Virus record (IMG/VR): IMGVR_UViG_3300042356_000801 | Span: 27,170 to 91,169 of that record | DNA from: a virus | Length of the DNA: 64,000 nucleotides | Strand: one strand, 5' to 3' | Shown: piece after piece, positions 40,321 to 47,854 of the stretch | Numbering within the stretch: the stretch's first letter is position 1 | Layout of the letters: each line of letters opens with the position of its first letter | Notes under the pieces: generated by a model | What the model saw: only the letters and a program-made list of their open reading frames with translations | What the model was told of the DNA's origin: nothing | Database searches by the model: none | Program-made: the position numbers and the translations under genes

Positions 40321-42321
40321 ATGACGATTGATTCATGCTGTGACGATAGACCCACATACGTAACTAGGGTCATACTGGGGGCTTCTGTAGAGAGAAGCAG
40401 GCCCACCATTGTCAAAACTGCAATGGCACGGACAAGTTTGGTGATTGATTACAAAGCCGCCTCCAACAGAAGTGGCACTACGAGGAATTTTTCCAGCAGC
40501 AGAAACGCGATAACCGGTTCGTACAGGGTAAAAGCTGCCGCTCTAAGCACTCTGGCCTCCTTGGCTATTCCGGGCGACATGGACCCAATACGTTCTCCAA
40601 TACGTTCAGCTGTCTACAGAACACTCACCCCAGGAAAACCCGGGATACCCGGAAGCGTTCCAATGAAGCCAAACAGGGGTTACAGGTGCCCAGAGGGTTA
40701 TCAATACGGAGGAAGATTTACTGACTCTAGACTCTCTACTTGTGGGTTGAAGCTTTTTGACATTCCTAGTCCTCTAGGTTTAGCTCTTTCTGCAATAAAG
40801 AAAGGCTTTCGCTCCCTCAAGCCCGAGAGAGTGACTGGCGGAGTGCTTGGTGGTCTTCAAAGCGAAGACCCAACAATACGAAGAGACCCTAATATCGTAA
40901 TCCCAAAGGTGTCCACGTTTAACAGGGCTGCCTTCCTTGAACAAATCAAACAAATGATTAACGGCCTAAGTACCGCTCAATCTTCAACAGCAAGAATGGT
41001 AAGAAGAGACGGTTTCGTTCTTCAACCAGTCGTACCTGCTCGTGTCTTGCGTTCAATCCCGGACAACAGGGACATGGAAGGTGCTGCTTATCTTCTTTCG
41101 GTTTTGAATGCTAGAGGTTTTGGAAAAGACGAAATAGGGATGCTTTCAAACACTGGAGTAAATTCAGTAACATTTGTTCTTCCGGGCGGTTCAACCATAT
41201 CCCTTACAAAAGCAAGGGCTCTCACTGTTGGTGAGAGAAGAAAACTTGGCAAAACCATACGTGTAGCGGAGTCAATGGCAACGCCAAACAATCCTACGGG
41301 CAACATGAAGTACATAGCCGACGAAATGGGTGACGGAATTGTTTATTCAGAATCTTTTGTAAACATAAAAAATCCTAACGAGATAGTAAACGGCAAGCCT
41401 AAATGGGTCAACTACGCTTTCTCAAAAGCCAACATGCCTAAAAAACCAGAACCAGAAACAGCGAGAGAAACAGTCAGCAACGCTGCCCTTGGTAAAAAGA
41501 TAAAGTCGATAGACGAAGCATTGGAACATCTTGCTAACGGTGGAAGTCTTTCTGAAATTTCTCCAGAAATACTGGCCAAAGTCCTGACCAAAAAACAACT
41601 TGTTCAGATTCAGAAAATAAATAACAATCAGTCAATAGTGGTTATTAATGGCCAAAAATATATTATGTACTCTCCAAAATCTGAATACGCCCATCTTGCA
41701 GAAAGATTTGCTTCAGATGTCCAACAACATTTAAGGCTTGAGTCTCCAGATGTCTACCTAGTGGGTGGACAGGGGGATAAAAGAAAATATCTAATGCAGA
41801 ATGTTGAGTCAGCTTTGCCTGGTTCAGTTTTTAACCCAAATGCAAAAATGAATGATTTTAGACCAGAAGATGTTGCAAAGATGCTGGTTGCAGATTTTCT
41901 TACAGACCAAAGAACAAGAGGTCTTGACTCCGTAAACGCTTTAACTACACCTGACGGCGAAGTTCCAATGTTTGGCCAGAACCCAACATCAGGACTAATC
42001 GATTTAAGCAAAATAGAAATAACAAAACGCATGAAAATGTCTATAGCTGATTTCTATAATTCAGGAACACAAATAAACTACTCAGAGTATTATCAGACCC
42101 TCAAAATAGAGCAACAGCTTGCTTTTAGGAGAGCTATAGAACAGGCGATTTCTAGGGCAAAGTCATTCAGGGTTGCAGAACTAAAGAGAAGACTTGGGGC
42201 AGATGGGCTTTCAGTAGGTGAAATTAACCACTTTAAAATTCTTGAGAAAATATATAACTCCCGTCTTGCTGTTCTGTCTTCTAGCAAAAAGATGCTTCTT
42301 AACTACTTAAAGGGTATCTAA
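40321..42321 (+). CDS. Large head-region protein, unknown function
   Basis: A 666-residue protein starting three bases after the previous stop. Around residue 120 it has Y-R-C-P-E-G-Y-Q-Y-G-G-R-F-T-D with S-T-C-G-L, the same Cys-Phe-Thr-Asp arrangement seen near residue 250 of giant ORF 2. The C-terminal half, with A-K-M-L-V-A-D-F-L-T-D-Q-R-T-R and a later S-G-L-I-D-L, vaguely resembles the core of HipA/PI3-kinase-like folds but lacks the full D-R-x-x-x-N signature, so I do not call it a kinase. Its stop overlaps the next ATG. Likely virion-associated. Confidence 0.6.
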   Translation: MTIDSCCDDRPTYVTRVILGASVERSRPTIVKTAMARTSLVIDYKAASNRSGTTRNFSSSRNAITGSYRVKAAALSTLASLAIPGDMDPIRSPIRSAVYRTLTPGKPGIPGSVPMKPNRGYRCPEGYQYGGRFTDSRLSTCGLKLFDIPSPLGLALSAIKKGFRSLKPERVTGGVLGGLQSEDPTIRRDPNIVIPKVSTFNRAAFLEQIKQMINGLSTAQSSTARMVRRDGFVLQPVVPARVLRSIPDNRDMEGAAYLLSVLNARGFGKDEIGMLSNTGVNSVTFVLPGGSTISLTKARALTVGERRKLGKTIRVAESMATPNNPTGNMKYIADEMGDGIVYSESFVNIKNPNEIVNGKPKWVNYAFSKANMPKKPEPETARETVSNAALGKKIKSIDEALEHLANGGSLSEISPEILAKVLTKKQLVQIQKINNNQSIVVINGQKYIMYSPKSEYAHLAERFASDVQQHLRLESPDVYLVGGQGDKRKYLMQNVESALPGSVFNPNAKMNDFRPEDVAKMLVADFLTDQRTRGLDSVNALTTPDGEVPMFGQNPTSGLIDLSKIEITKRMKMSIADFYNSGTQINYSEYYQTLKIEQQLAFRRAIEQAISRAKSFRVAELKRRLGADGLSVGEINHFKILEKIYNSRLAVLSSSKKMLLNYLKGI

Positions 42322-43031
42322 TGGACCTTTTTTCAGTTCTTTATGACCCATCAACATCGTCTCCGTTTGGTGTAGAGATTGAACACTCGAATGGAACAAA
42401 ATCCCTTTATGGACTCAGCACGGCCGGCAGGGGTTGGGCAAATACTGGCTCTACCCCAGAAACAATAATAAGAACAGGATTTGCACCTTACACAAAGTCT
42501 GTGCAGGAAGCTATAGAGCCAGCCATCGATGGAAGCATTGTGCTTTCACTTGCAGAAATAAGGGAACACACAAGCCCAGAACTTGTTTATGTTGGCAGGA
42601 CTGTAAAAAACAGAAATCCAGAATCCCCACGCAATGGTTTTGTCATGTCCATGTCTACAGGAAAAACAAAATCAAGAATAATTGATTACCTCGCTTCTAA
42701 ATTCTCGATGTCCCTAACGCGGTCTTCCGCCGTTAATGAAGTCAAGTCGGCAAACGTGGGATTTAGCAGTAAGTTGAACATCTTAAAAACAACAAGCGAT
42801 GACCCGTCAAAGATGTGGCTTGTTGACCGTGTTGGCTCAATACTCGGTAGGGGTCAAATGCGCAGGATTGGCACAAAGGTAAACCCGGATAAGTCCAGTA
42901 TTTATTCAGAAAACAGCAGAATAAATAGAAGAGTTAAATCGCTTATAGGTAATGAAGAAATTGATTTAAGTGATTATCCAGTTGATGAAAGAATAAGTAT
43001 CTCAAGTCTTGAAAGATTCAAGAGGACATAA
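42321..43031 (+). CDS. Hypothetical head-region protein
   Basis: A 236-residue protein coupled to the previous gene by a one-base overlap (TAATG). It is Ser/Arg-rich with a beta-type N-terminal half (V-E-I-E-H-S-N-G-T-K-S-L-Y-G-L) and a basic C-terminal half. No motif or membrane segment is visible. It belongs to the head operon by spacing. Function unknown. Confidence 0.55.
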   Translation: MDLFSVLYDPSTSSPFGVEIEHSNGTKSLYGLSTAGRGWANTGSTPETIIRTGFAPYTKSVQEAIEPAIDGSIVLSLAEIREHTSPELVYVGRTVKNRNPESPRNGFVMSMSTGKTKSRIIDYLASKFSMSLTRSSAVNEVKSANVGFSSKLNILKTTSDDPSKMWLVDRVGSILGRGQMRRIGTKVNPDKSSIYSENSRINRRVKSLIGNEEIDLSDYPVDERISISSLERFKRT

Positions 43032-43033
43032 AC

Positions 43034-43753
43034 ATGGCTGACAAGACAAGATACAAAGCTCCTAAGTTTCAAAAAGCTGACGCAGAAAAACTGGCAGCCG
43101 CAATAGGTTGTTCTGGGGTCCACCAAGACGCAAACGGTAAATGGCTTCCATGTGCGACAGAAGAAGAGATGCAAAAGCTCTCGATGGACGCCGAACCAGA
43201 CAAGAAGCCTGTTGGTTTTTATGACAAAAAAGAAGGCAAACCCAAAAGAAAAAAGCGTGGCAAGAGAAAACGTTACGTAAATGACGAATGGGAAAACTTA
43301 AGACAGCGCTCCACTCTCGGCTTTGATACTCTTCCAGGTGGAAGTCTTGTTTCCGGAAACAACCCACCAATACCTGCAGTAGGTGAAACGGTTACGGCTT
43401 TTGATGGGGGCGTTATCCCGGCGATAACAAACTCTGGAAGCAAGTCAGAATATGGCGACGACATAAGCACCAAGGCAAGGCAGATGACTGGCCCGGAGTA
43501 CGTTAGAGACAACGACCCGGATGTTTTCATAGACCCAGAGTCAGCAAGATTCAGGTCTAGACAACTTGGCTGCATTGGAATTAGTAGAAGAATCTCAAAA
43601 ACCGGACGAGCCGTGTGGATGCCATGCACCAACATGAGTGATTACTCAAGAGTCTCTGGCTCGACTTCTTTAGGCCGAAGAGGGCAAAGAAGAGACATGG
43701 AAAACACTGTTAGAACAATAGTGTCAAGAGAACTGAAGAAAAACAAAAAATAG
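43034..43753 (+). CDS. Protein with two paired-Cys (CxG...W-x-P-C) motifs
   Basis: A 239-residue, strongly basic protein. It has two copies of a short motif, one near residue 26 (G-C-S-G-V then W-L-P-C) and one near residue 180 (G-C-I-G-I then W-M-P-C), with similar spacing. Each pair could form a disulfide or half a zinc site. The linker has a Lys/Arg-rich run (K-P-K-R-K-K-R-G-K-R-K-R). It is the last gene before the major capsid protein and ends with a basic tail, so a role in capsid assembly or DNA contact is plausible but inferred. Confidence 0.6.
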   Translation: MADKTRYKAPKFQKADAEKLAAAIGCSGVHQDANGKWLPCATEEEMQKLSMDAEPDKKPVGFYDKKEGKPKRKKRGKRKRYVNDEWENLRQRSTLGFDTLPGGSLVSGNNPPIPAVGETVTAFDGGVIPAITNSGSKSEYGDDISTKARQMTGPEYVRDNDPDVFIDPESARFRSRQLGCIGISRRISKTGRAVWMPCTNMSDYSRVSGSTSLGRRGQRRDMENTVRTIVSRELKKNKK

Positions 43754-43917
43754 AAATTACATTGTTCGTAAAAGTATTTACGCACAATAGTTACTAAATA
43801 TTGTTAGTTCCACTATTGATGGGGAAATTCTGTTATTTTTGATAGTTAAGGACTGGGTGCTCACCTAAGTCGTAGTTCAATATCCACAAACAATCTCACA
43901 AGAGGTAGGAAAAAAAT

Positions 43918-45288
43918 ATGTCGGAAGACACTTCAAGAATCAAGGAACTGCAGACCGCACTCCGTGTAAAAATGGCAGACAACAAGGCTATCGCCGATTC
44001 ATTCAGAATCGAAGATGGAGCTGTAGTCGTCTCTGCAGACCAAAAGACAGCGTTCGACAAGAACATGCAAGATATCAAGGAAATCAAGGGACTCATCGAG
44101 GGTCTTGAGACCATGGGCGGAGTATCCAGCTGGGCATCAGAGCCTCAGGATACAGTTGCTGGCGCATTTGCTGCAGCAGCAAACGATGTAAAGCATCTTT
44201 CCAGCCGTGAAATCAAGAGCATCGGCGAGATGTTCCTCGATTCCGCAGAATTCAAGTCACTCAACGGTGGCCGTAACGGTGCAAACATGGCTGCTGCATG
44301 GCAGGCTGGCGTTTCGCTCACAGGCTTCAACGTTAAAGATGTTTACTCAGCACTTCCAAGCGGCACAATGGGCCGTGGCGCAGACGCAGTATTCGGTTCA
44401 ATTCAGCGCGATGCGCTGGTAACACCACCACAACGCACAAAGCGCGTTCGTGACCTGTTCCCAGTTCGCACCACAACTGCTGCAGTTATCGAATACTTCC
44501 GTCAGATTGGCTTTACCAGCCTTTCAGCTCCTGGCGTAACCAACTCGTCTTACTCAACCAATAACGCAGCTGCTCCAGTAGCAGAGCGTGACGGTGCAGC
44601 ATTTGGAATCAAGCCACAGTCAGCTTTCCAATTCGTTGGTGAGCAGGCTCCAGTACGCACACTTGCACACTGGGAAGCAGCACACCGCAACGTTCTTGCT
44701 GACGAACCACAACTTCGTTCAATCATCGACAATGAGCTCATGTACGGTCTTCGTCTTCTCGAAGATTCACAAATCCTCAACGGTGACGGCACTGGCGAAA
44801 ACTTGCTCGGTGTTTTGAACACCCCTGGTATCCAGGAGTACGCATGGTCAGACGGTGCAGTATTGCCAGTAGCAGACACAAAGGCTGACGCACTTCGCCG
44901 TGCGGCAACCTTGTCGTTCCTTGCTTACTACGAGCCAACCGGCATCGTTCTTCACCCGAACGACTGGGAAGACATCGAGTTGACCAAGGACGCAAACGGT
45001 CAGTACCTCATCGCAGTTTCGGTTGCAATGGGTGGCGAGCCAAAGGTATGGCGCATGCCAATCGTTGATACCCCTGCAATTGCAGAAGGTACAGCCTTGG
45101 TTGGTGCGTTCGGTACCGGAGCTCAACTCTATGACCGCGAGCAGGCAAGCATTCGCATTAGCGAGCAGCACTCTGACTTCTTCGTAAGAAACGCAATTGT
45201 CATCTTGGCTGAGCAGCGTCTCGCCCTTGCTGTCAAGCGTCCAGAAGCATTCGTAGTTGTTGACTTCGACGGAGCTCCAGAAGCCTAA
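43918..45288 (+). CDS. Major capsid protein (HK97 fold)
   Basis: A 456-residue HK97-type capsid protein. Residues 1-65 form an acidic/basic coiled coil that matches the delta (scaffold) domain. The fold then runs through the A and P domains, with R-V-R-D-L-F-P-V-R-T-T-T-A-A-V near residue 175 and G-E-N-L-L-G-V near 295. The C-terminal strand includes R-N-A-I-V-I-L-A-E-Q-R-L-A-L-A. H-L-S-S-R at 93-97 lies where HK97-type cleavage would occur and shares L-S-S with the giant-ORF motif. It stands alone between a 160-base A/T-rich leader with AGAGGTAGG as ribosome-binding site and a strong terminator, consistent with high expression. Confidence 0.9.
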   Translation: MSEDTSRIKELQTALRVKMADNKAIADSFRIEDGAVVVSADQKTAFDKNMQDIKEIKGLIEGLETMGGVSSWASEPQDTVAGAFAAAANDVKHLSSREIKSIGEMFLDSAEFKSLNGGRNGANMAAAWQAGVSLTGFNVKDVYSALPSGTMGRGADAVFGSIQRDALVTPPQRTKRVRDLFPVRTTTAAVIEYFRQIGFTSLSAPGVTNSSYSTNNAAAPVAERDGAAFGIKPQSAFQFVGEQAPVRTLAHWEAAHRNVLADEPQLRSIIDNELMYGLRLLEDSQILNGDGTGENLLGVLNTPGIQEYAWSDGAVLPVADTKADALRRAATLSFLAYYEPTGIVLHPNDWEDIELTKDANGQYLIAVSVAMGGEPKVWRMPIVDTPAIAEGTALVGAFGTGAQLYDREQASIRISEQHSDFFVRNAIVILAEQRLALAVKRPEAFVVVDFDGAPEA

Positions 45289-45302
45289 TAAGCATTAAGC
45301 GG

Positions 45303-45342
45303 AACCCCGTCTGTACCTTCGAACGGTACGGGCGGGGTTTTT
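45303..45342 (+). terminator. Intrinsic terminator after capsid gene
   Basis: AACCCCG pairs with CGGGGTT and GTACC with GGTAC around a short loop, followed by a T-run at 45338-45342. It begins 15 bases after the capsid stop. Confidence 0.9.
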
Positions 45343-45349
45343 GCTATAT

Positions 45350-45898
45350 ATGAGAAGATTAGACATGAAAGAAAACGATTCATTTCTGTTTGTAGGAAAT
45401 ATGCCATTATTTGGTGAACTCCTAGATGAAGTGTTGTCTCTAACACAAAAAGACTGGCTTAGCTACAAAGAACGAAAAGCGGCAGGTGGAGCAGCAGCGG
45501 AAAACACCGACACAATACCTTTAATTTATGACTTAAAGCATAGGATTGATTCGGGAATACTACACAAGGACCATGAACGTTTTAGTAGATACATAGACGA
45601 TGCAGTTGAGGTCGTAATAAAAAAACTAGGTGAAGTCAAAGTTCAGCAAGCAATGCTTACAAACTTGAAAGCCGGCACCGTTATACCTAGACACAGAGAC
45701 AGGGGTCCAGTGACAGCCAAGACCCACAGGATACACGTGCCAGTTATAACCAATACAGAATGTATTTTTAGTGTTGGTGATGAATCAAGAAATCTAGATG
45801 CAGGACAAATTTGGATTATAGATAACGTCAATAGATATCACAGTGTTGAAAATAAAGGCAATAACGACCGAGTCCACTTAATCATAGATGCAATTTGA
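45350..45898 (+). CDS. Fe(II)/2-oxoglutarate aspartyl-hydroxylase-like protein
   Basis: A protein of about 182 residues resembling the aspartyl/asparaginyl beta-hydroxylase (cupin) group. The metal motif H-R-D is in I-P-R-H-R-D-R-G. A second-sphere segment T-H-R-I-H-V-P-V follows, and the distal His and Arg are in R-Y-H-S-V-E-N and D-R-V-H-L-I. Such enzymes hydroxylate proteins or small molecules using iron and 2-oxoglutarate. The gene follows the capsid terminator and may be transcribed by read-through. The start is uncertain: ATG at 45350 or 45365. Target unknown. Confidence 0.7.
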   Translation: MRRLDMKENDSFLFVGNMPLFGELLDEVLSLTQKDWLSYKERKAAGGAAAENTDTIPLIYDLKHRIDSGILHKDHERFSRYIDDAVEVVIKKLGEVKVQQAMLTNLKAGTVIPRHRDRGPVTAKTHRIHVPVITNTECIFSVGDESRNLDAGQIWIIDNVNRYHSVENKGNNDRVHLIIDAI

Positions 45899-45933
45899 TG
45901 TGGGATAATTAAAACATGCCTACCTTAGGGCGG

Positions 45934-45972
45934 GAGAAGGTCCCTGCATTTATGCATGGGGCCTTCTCTTTT
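45934..45972 (+). terminator. Intrinsic terminator
   Basis: GAGAAGG and TGCAT pair with CCTTCTC and ATGCA in a long stem with a small loop and bulge, followed by TTTT. Confidence 0.85.
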
Positions 45973-46017
45973 GTGCAATGATGTAATATATAAGAACTTA
46001 TAAGTAAAGAGGATTCC

Positions 46018-47082
46018 ATGGCAGAAGAAGGCAAATGCCCACCAGCAACGCAAGACATAGCCGTAAACATAAAAAATAGGCAAAGCGCAATCGAGTCTGC
46101 TGCCTATGGTCCACTTAACCCAAAAGAGCCGAATGACGCCTATTGGCAAAAGAAGGCCGACAGATGGGATGTTTCTGTACCTGAAGCAAAGAAGCAAACA
46201 TGCGGCAACTGCGTAATGTTCGTCAAGACCCCCACGATGCTTGATTGCATTGAAGGCGGTCTCGGTAACGAAGAAGGCAATGTCGCCTGGGACATCATCA
46301 AGGCTGGGGAGCTTGGATACTGCGAAGCTTTTGACTTTAAGTGCGCATCAGCAAGAACTTGTGATGCCTGGGTTGTGGGTGGACCCATAACGGATGAAAA
46401 GAAACTAAAAGAGAAGTCACTTGAAATGGATTTCATCAAGCTTCAGAATACAAGACTTGTAAGCATCGACGTAAAAGATGACATCGAAAATGCTGAATTA
46501 CCTGAGTGGGGTGAAGACTACTCTGATGAAACTCTTCTTGGCGAAAGCTCTATATCAACAAAATCCGCAAAGCTTAAAGACCCGAAGGGTGGACTTACAC
46601 CTGCTGGGAGAAAGTTCTTCAATAGAACTCAGGGTTCAAATTTAAAGCCAGGGGTAAAAGGCGCAGCTGACACCCCAGAAAAGATGAAGCGCAAGGGTTC
46701 GTTCCTTACTCGCTTCTTTACCAATCCATCAGGCCCTATGGTTGACGAAAAAGGTAGAGCTACTCGTCTGGCATTATCTGCTGCCGCGTGGGGTGAAAGA
46801 GTCCCAAAGAACGCAGAAGACGCAGCAGCGCTTGCGGCTAAAGGCCGCAGACTTCTTGAAAGGTATGAAAATACAAAAAAGAACAAGAAGAGTGAATCTT
46901 TTGAAGACGTTGAGACAAAGGCAAAGAAGAAGCCATTCTGGGAACAGGATTCACCTTCCAAGGGAGATTCGCCCAAGCTCACAGATTCTCAAAAGAGAAA
47001 AGCTAAAGCTCGCGCTAAGGCTGCAGGAAGAAAATACCCAAACCTCGTAGACAACGCATGGGCTGCTAAGCAGAAGCCATGA
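46018..47082 (+). CDS. Actinophage head-associated protein with Cys domain and DUF6321-like region
   Basis: A 354-residue protein with two parts. Residues 60-125 hold six Cys in the order C-G-N-C, D-C-I, Y-C, K-C, T-C-D-A-W, a compact Cys-rich domain seen in several phage proteins. Residues 185-285 contain G-G-L-T-P-A-G-R-K-F-F, K-P-G-V-K-G-A-A-D-T-P-E-K-M-K-R-K-G-S-F, and L-A-L-S-A-A-A-W-G-E. That region is common in actinophages and I recall it as DUF6321. The end (A-G-R-K-Y-P-N-L-V-D-N-A-W-A-A) is another frequent tail. It overlaps the thermonuclease gene by four bases. Function unknown; head-associated by context. Confidence 0.7.
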   Translation: MAEEGKCPPATQDIAVNIKNRQSAIESAAYGPLNPKEPNDAYWQKKADRWDVSVPEAKKQTCGNCVMFVKTPTMLDCIEGGLGNEEGNVAWDIIKAGELGYCEAFDFKCASARTCDAWVVGGPITDEKKLKEKSLEMDFIKLQNTRLVSIDVKDDIENAELPEWGEDYSDETLLGESSISTKSAKLKDPKGGLTPAGRKFFNRTQGSNLKPGVKGAADTPEKMKRKGSFLTRFFTNPSGPMVDEKGRATRLALSAAAWGERVPKNAEDAAALAAKGRRLLERYENTKKNKKSESFEDVETKAKKKPFWEQDSPSKGDSPKLTDSQKRKAKARAKAAGRKYPNLVDNAWAAKQKP

Positions 47083-47489
47083 GCGAAAGATTTTGGTACG
47101 GAGCAACGGTTCTTGGTGTTGTAGACGGAGACACGATAGACCTGATGATTGACCTCGGTTTTAACATTCATCACAAAATTAGAGTAAGACTCTATGGTGT
47201 AAACACGCCCGAGTCAAGAACTAAAGATTTGAAAGAAAAAGAGCTAGGCCTGAAAGCCAAAGAATTTACAAAAGACTGGCTGTCTAAACATAAGTGGGTT
47301 TATGTAAATACCATCCCTGACAAGAACGATAAGTACGGCCGTGTTCTTGCAAAGATTTATACCGATGAAGCGATTGCCAGACCAGAGGTCGCTTGCCTAA
47401 ACGAGGACATAATACAGTCTGGTTACGCACGTGAGTATTTTGGGGTTGGCGACAAAACGTGGACAGAGTTCAAGAAAGAGACTAAGTAA
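47079..47489 (+). CDS. Thermonuclease-like (SNase) protein
   Basis: A 136-residue staphylococcal-nuclease-fold protein. Visible elements are V-V-D-G-D-T-I-D-L-M-I-D-L near residue 16, R-V-R-L-Y-G-V-N-T-P-E with the Arg and Glu of the active site, and D-K-Y-G-R-V-L-A near residue 86. These are the standard SNase motifs. It is coupled to its neighbours on both sides by ATG overlaps. It could cleave DNA or RNA of the host, or recycle nucleotides. No signal peptide, so it acts inside the cell or from the virion. Confidence 0.85.
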   Translation: MSERFWYGATVLGVVDGDTIDLMIDLGFNIHHKIRVRLYGVNTPESRTKDLKEKELGLKAKEFTKDWLSKHKWVYVNTIPDKNDKYGRVLAKIYTDEAIARPEVACLNEDIIQSGYAREYFGVGDKTWTEFKKETK

Positions 47490-47854
47490 TGTCTGAAGAA
47501 AAATCAATTATCGAGATGCTCATGTCTGGAGCTCCAGTGCGAATTGTTAACCGCGTTGAGCCACGGCACCATTCACTTTCTCCAGAAGAGCAGGAACTTG
47601 CAGATGCCCTCGTGAGCATTGCTCAAAGGTATGGCAAGTTTAATGAAGACAAAAAAGGCATTTGGGCTGGCTACGACGAAGCGTCAAGCAATACTGTTGC
47701 AAGAATTGGCGTTAAGTGCGAAAACTGTGTTCTATACATGGGGGGCGGGCAATGCCGCATAATCCTTCAGACTGTTGAGCCTGAAGGAAAATGCAGATTT
47801 GCCGTCATACCAGACGGTGTAGTACAGATGGCAATGGGCGGCCCGATTATTTAA
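47489..47854 (+). CDS. Small protein with four-Cys motif
   Basis: A 121-residue protein. C-E-N-C-V-L-Y, G-Q-C-R-I and G-K-C-R-F resemble the first Cys block of the protein at 46018, so the two may share a fold. The N-terminus has S-P-E-E-Q-E-L-A-D-A-L. It starts with the last A of the previous TAA and overlaps the opposing ribonucleotide reductase gene by eight bases at its 3-prime end. Function unknown. Confidence 0.6.
   Translation: MSEEKSIIEMLMSGAPVRIVNRVEPRHHSLSPEEQELADALVSIAQRYGKFNEDKKGIWAGYDEASSNTVARIGVKCENCVLYMGGGQCRIILQTVEPEGKCRFAVIPDGVVQMAMGGPII

Noticed and set aside
40321-42321. Kinase-like (HipA/PI3K) fold in the 666-residue protein
   Set aside because: Only a vague resemblance around M-L-V-A-D-F-L; the catalytic D-R-x-x-x-N pattern is not complete, so no enzyme call was made.
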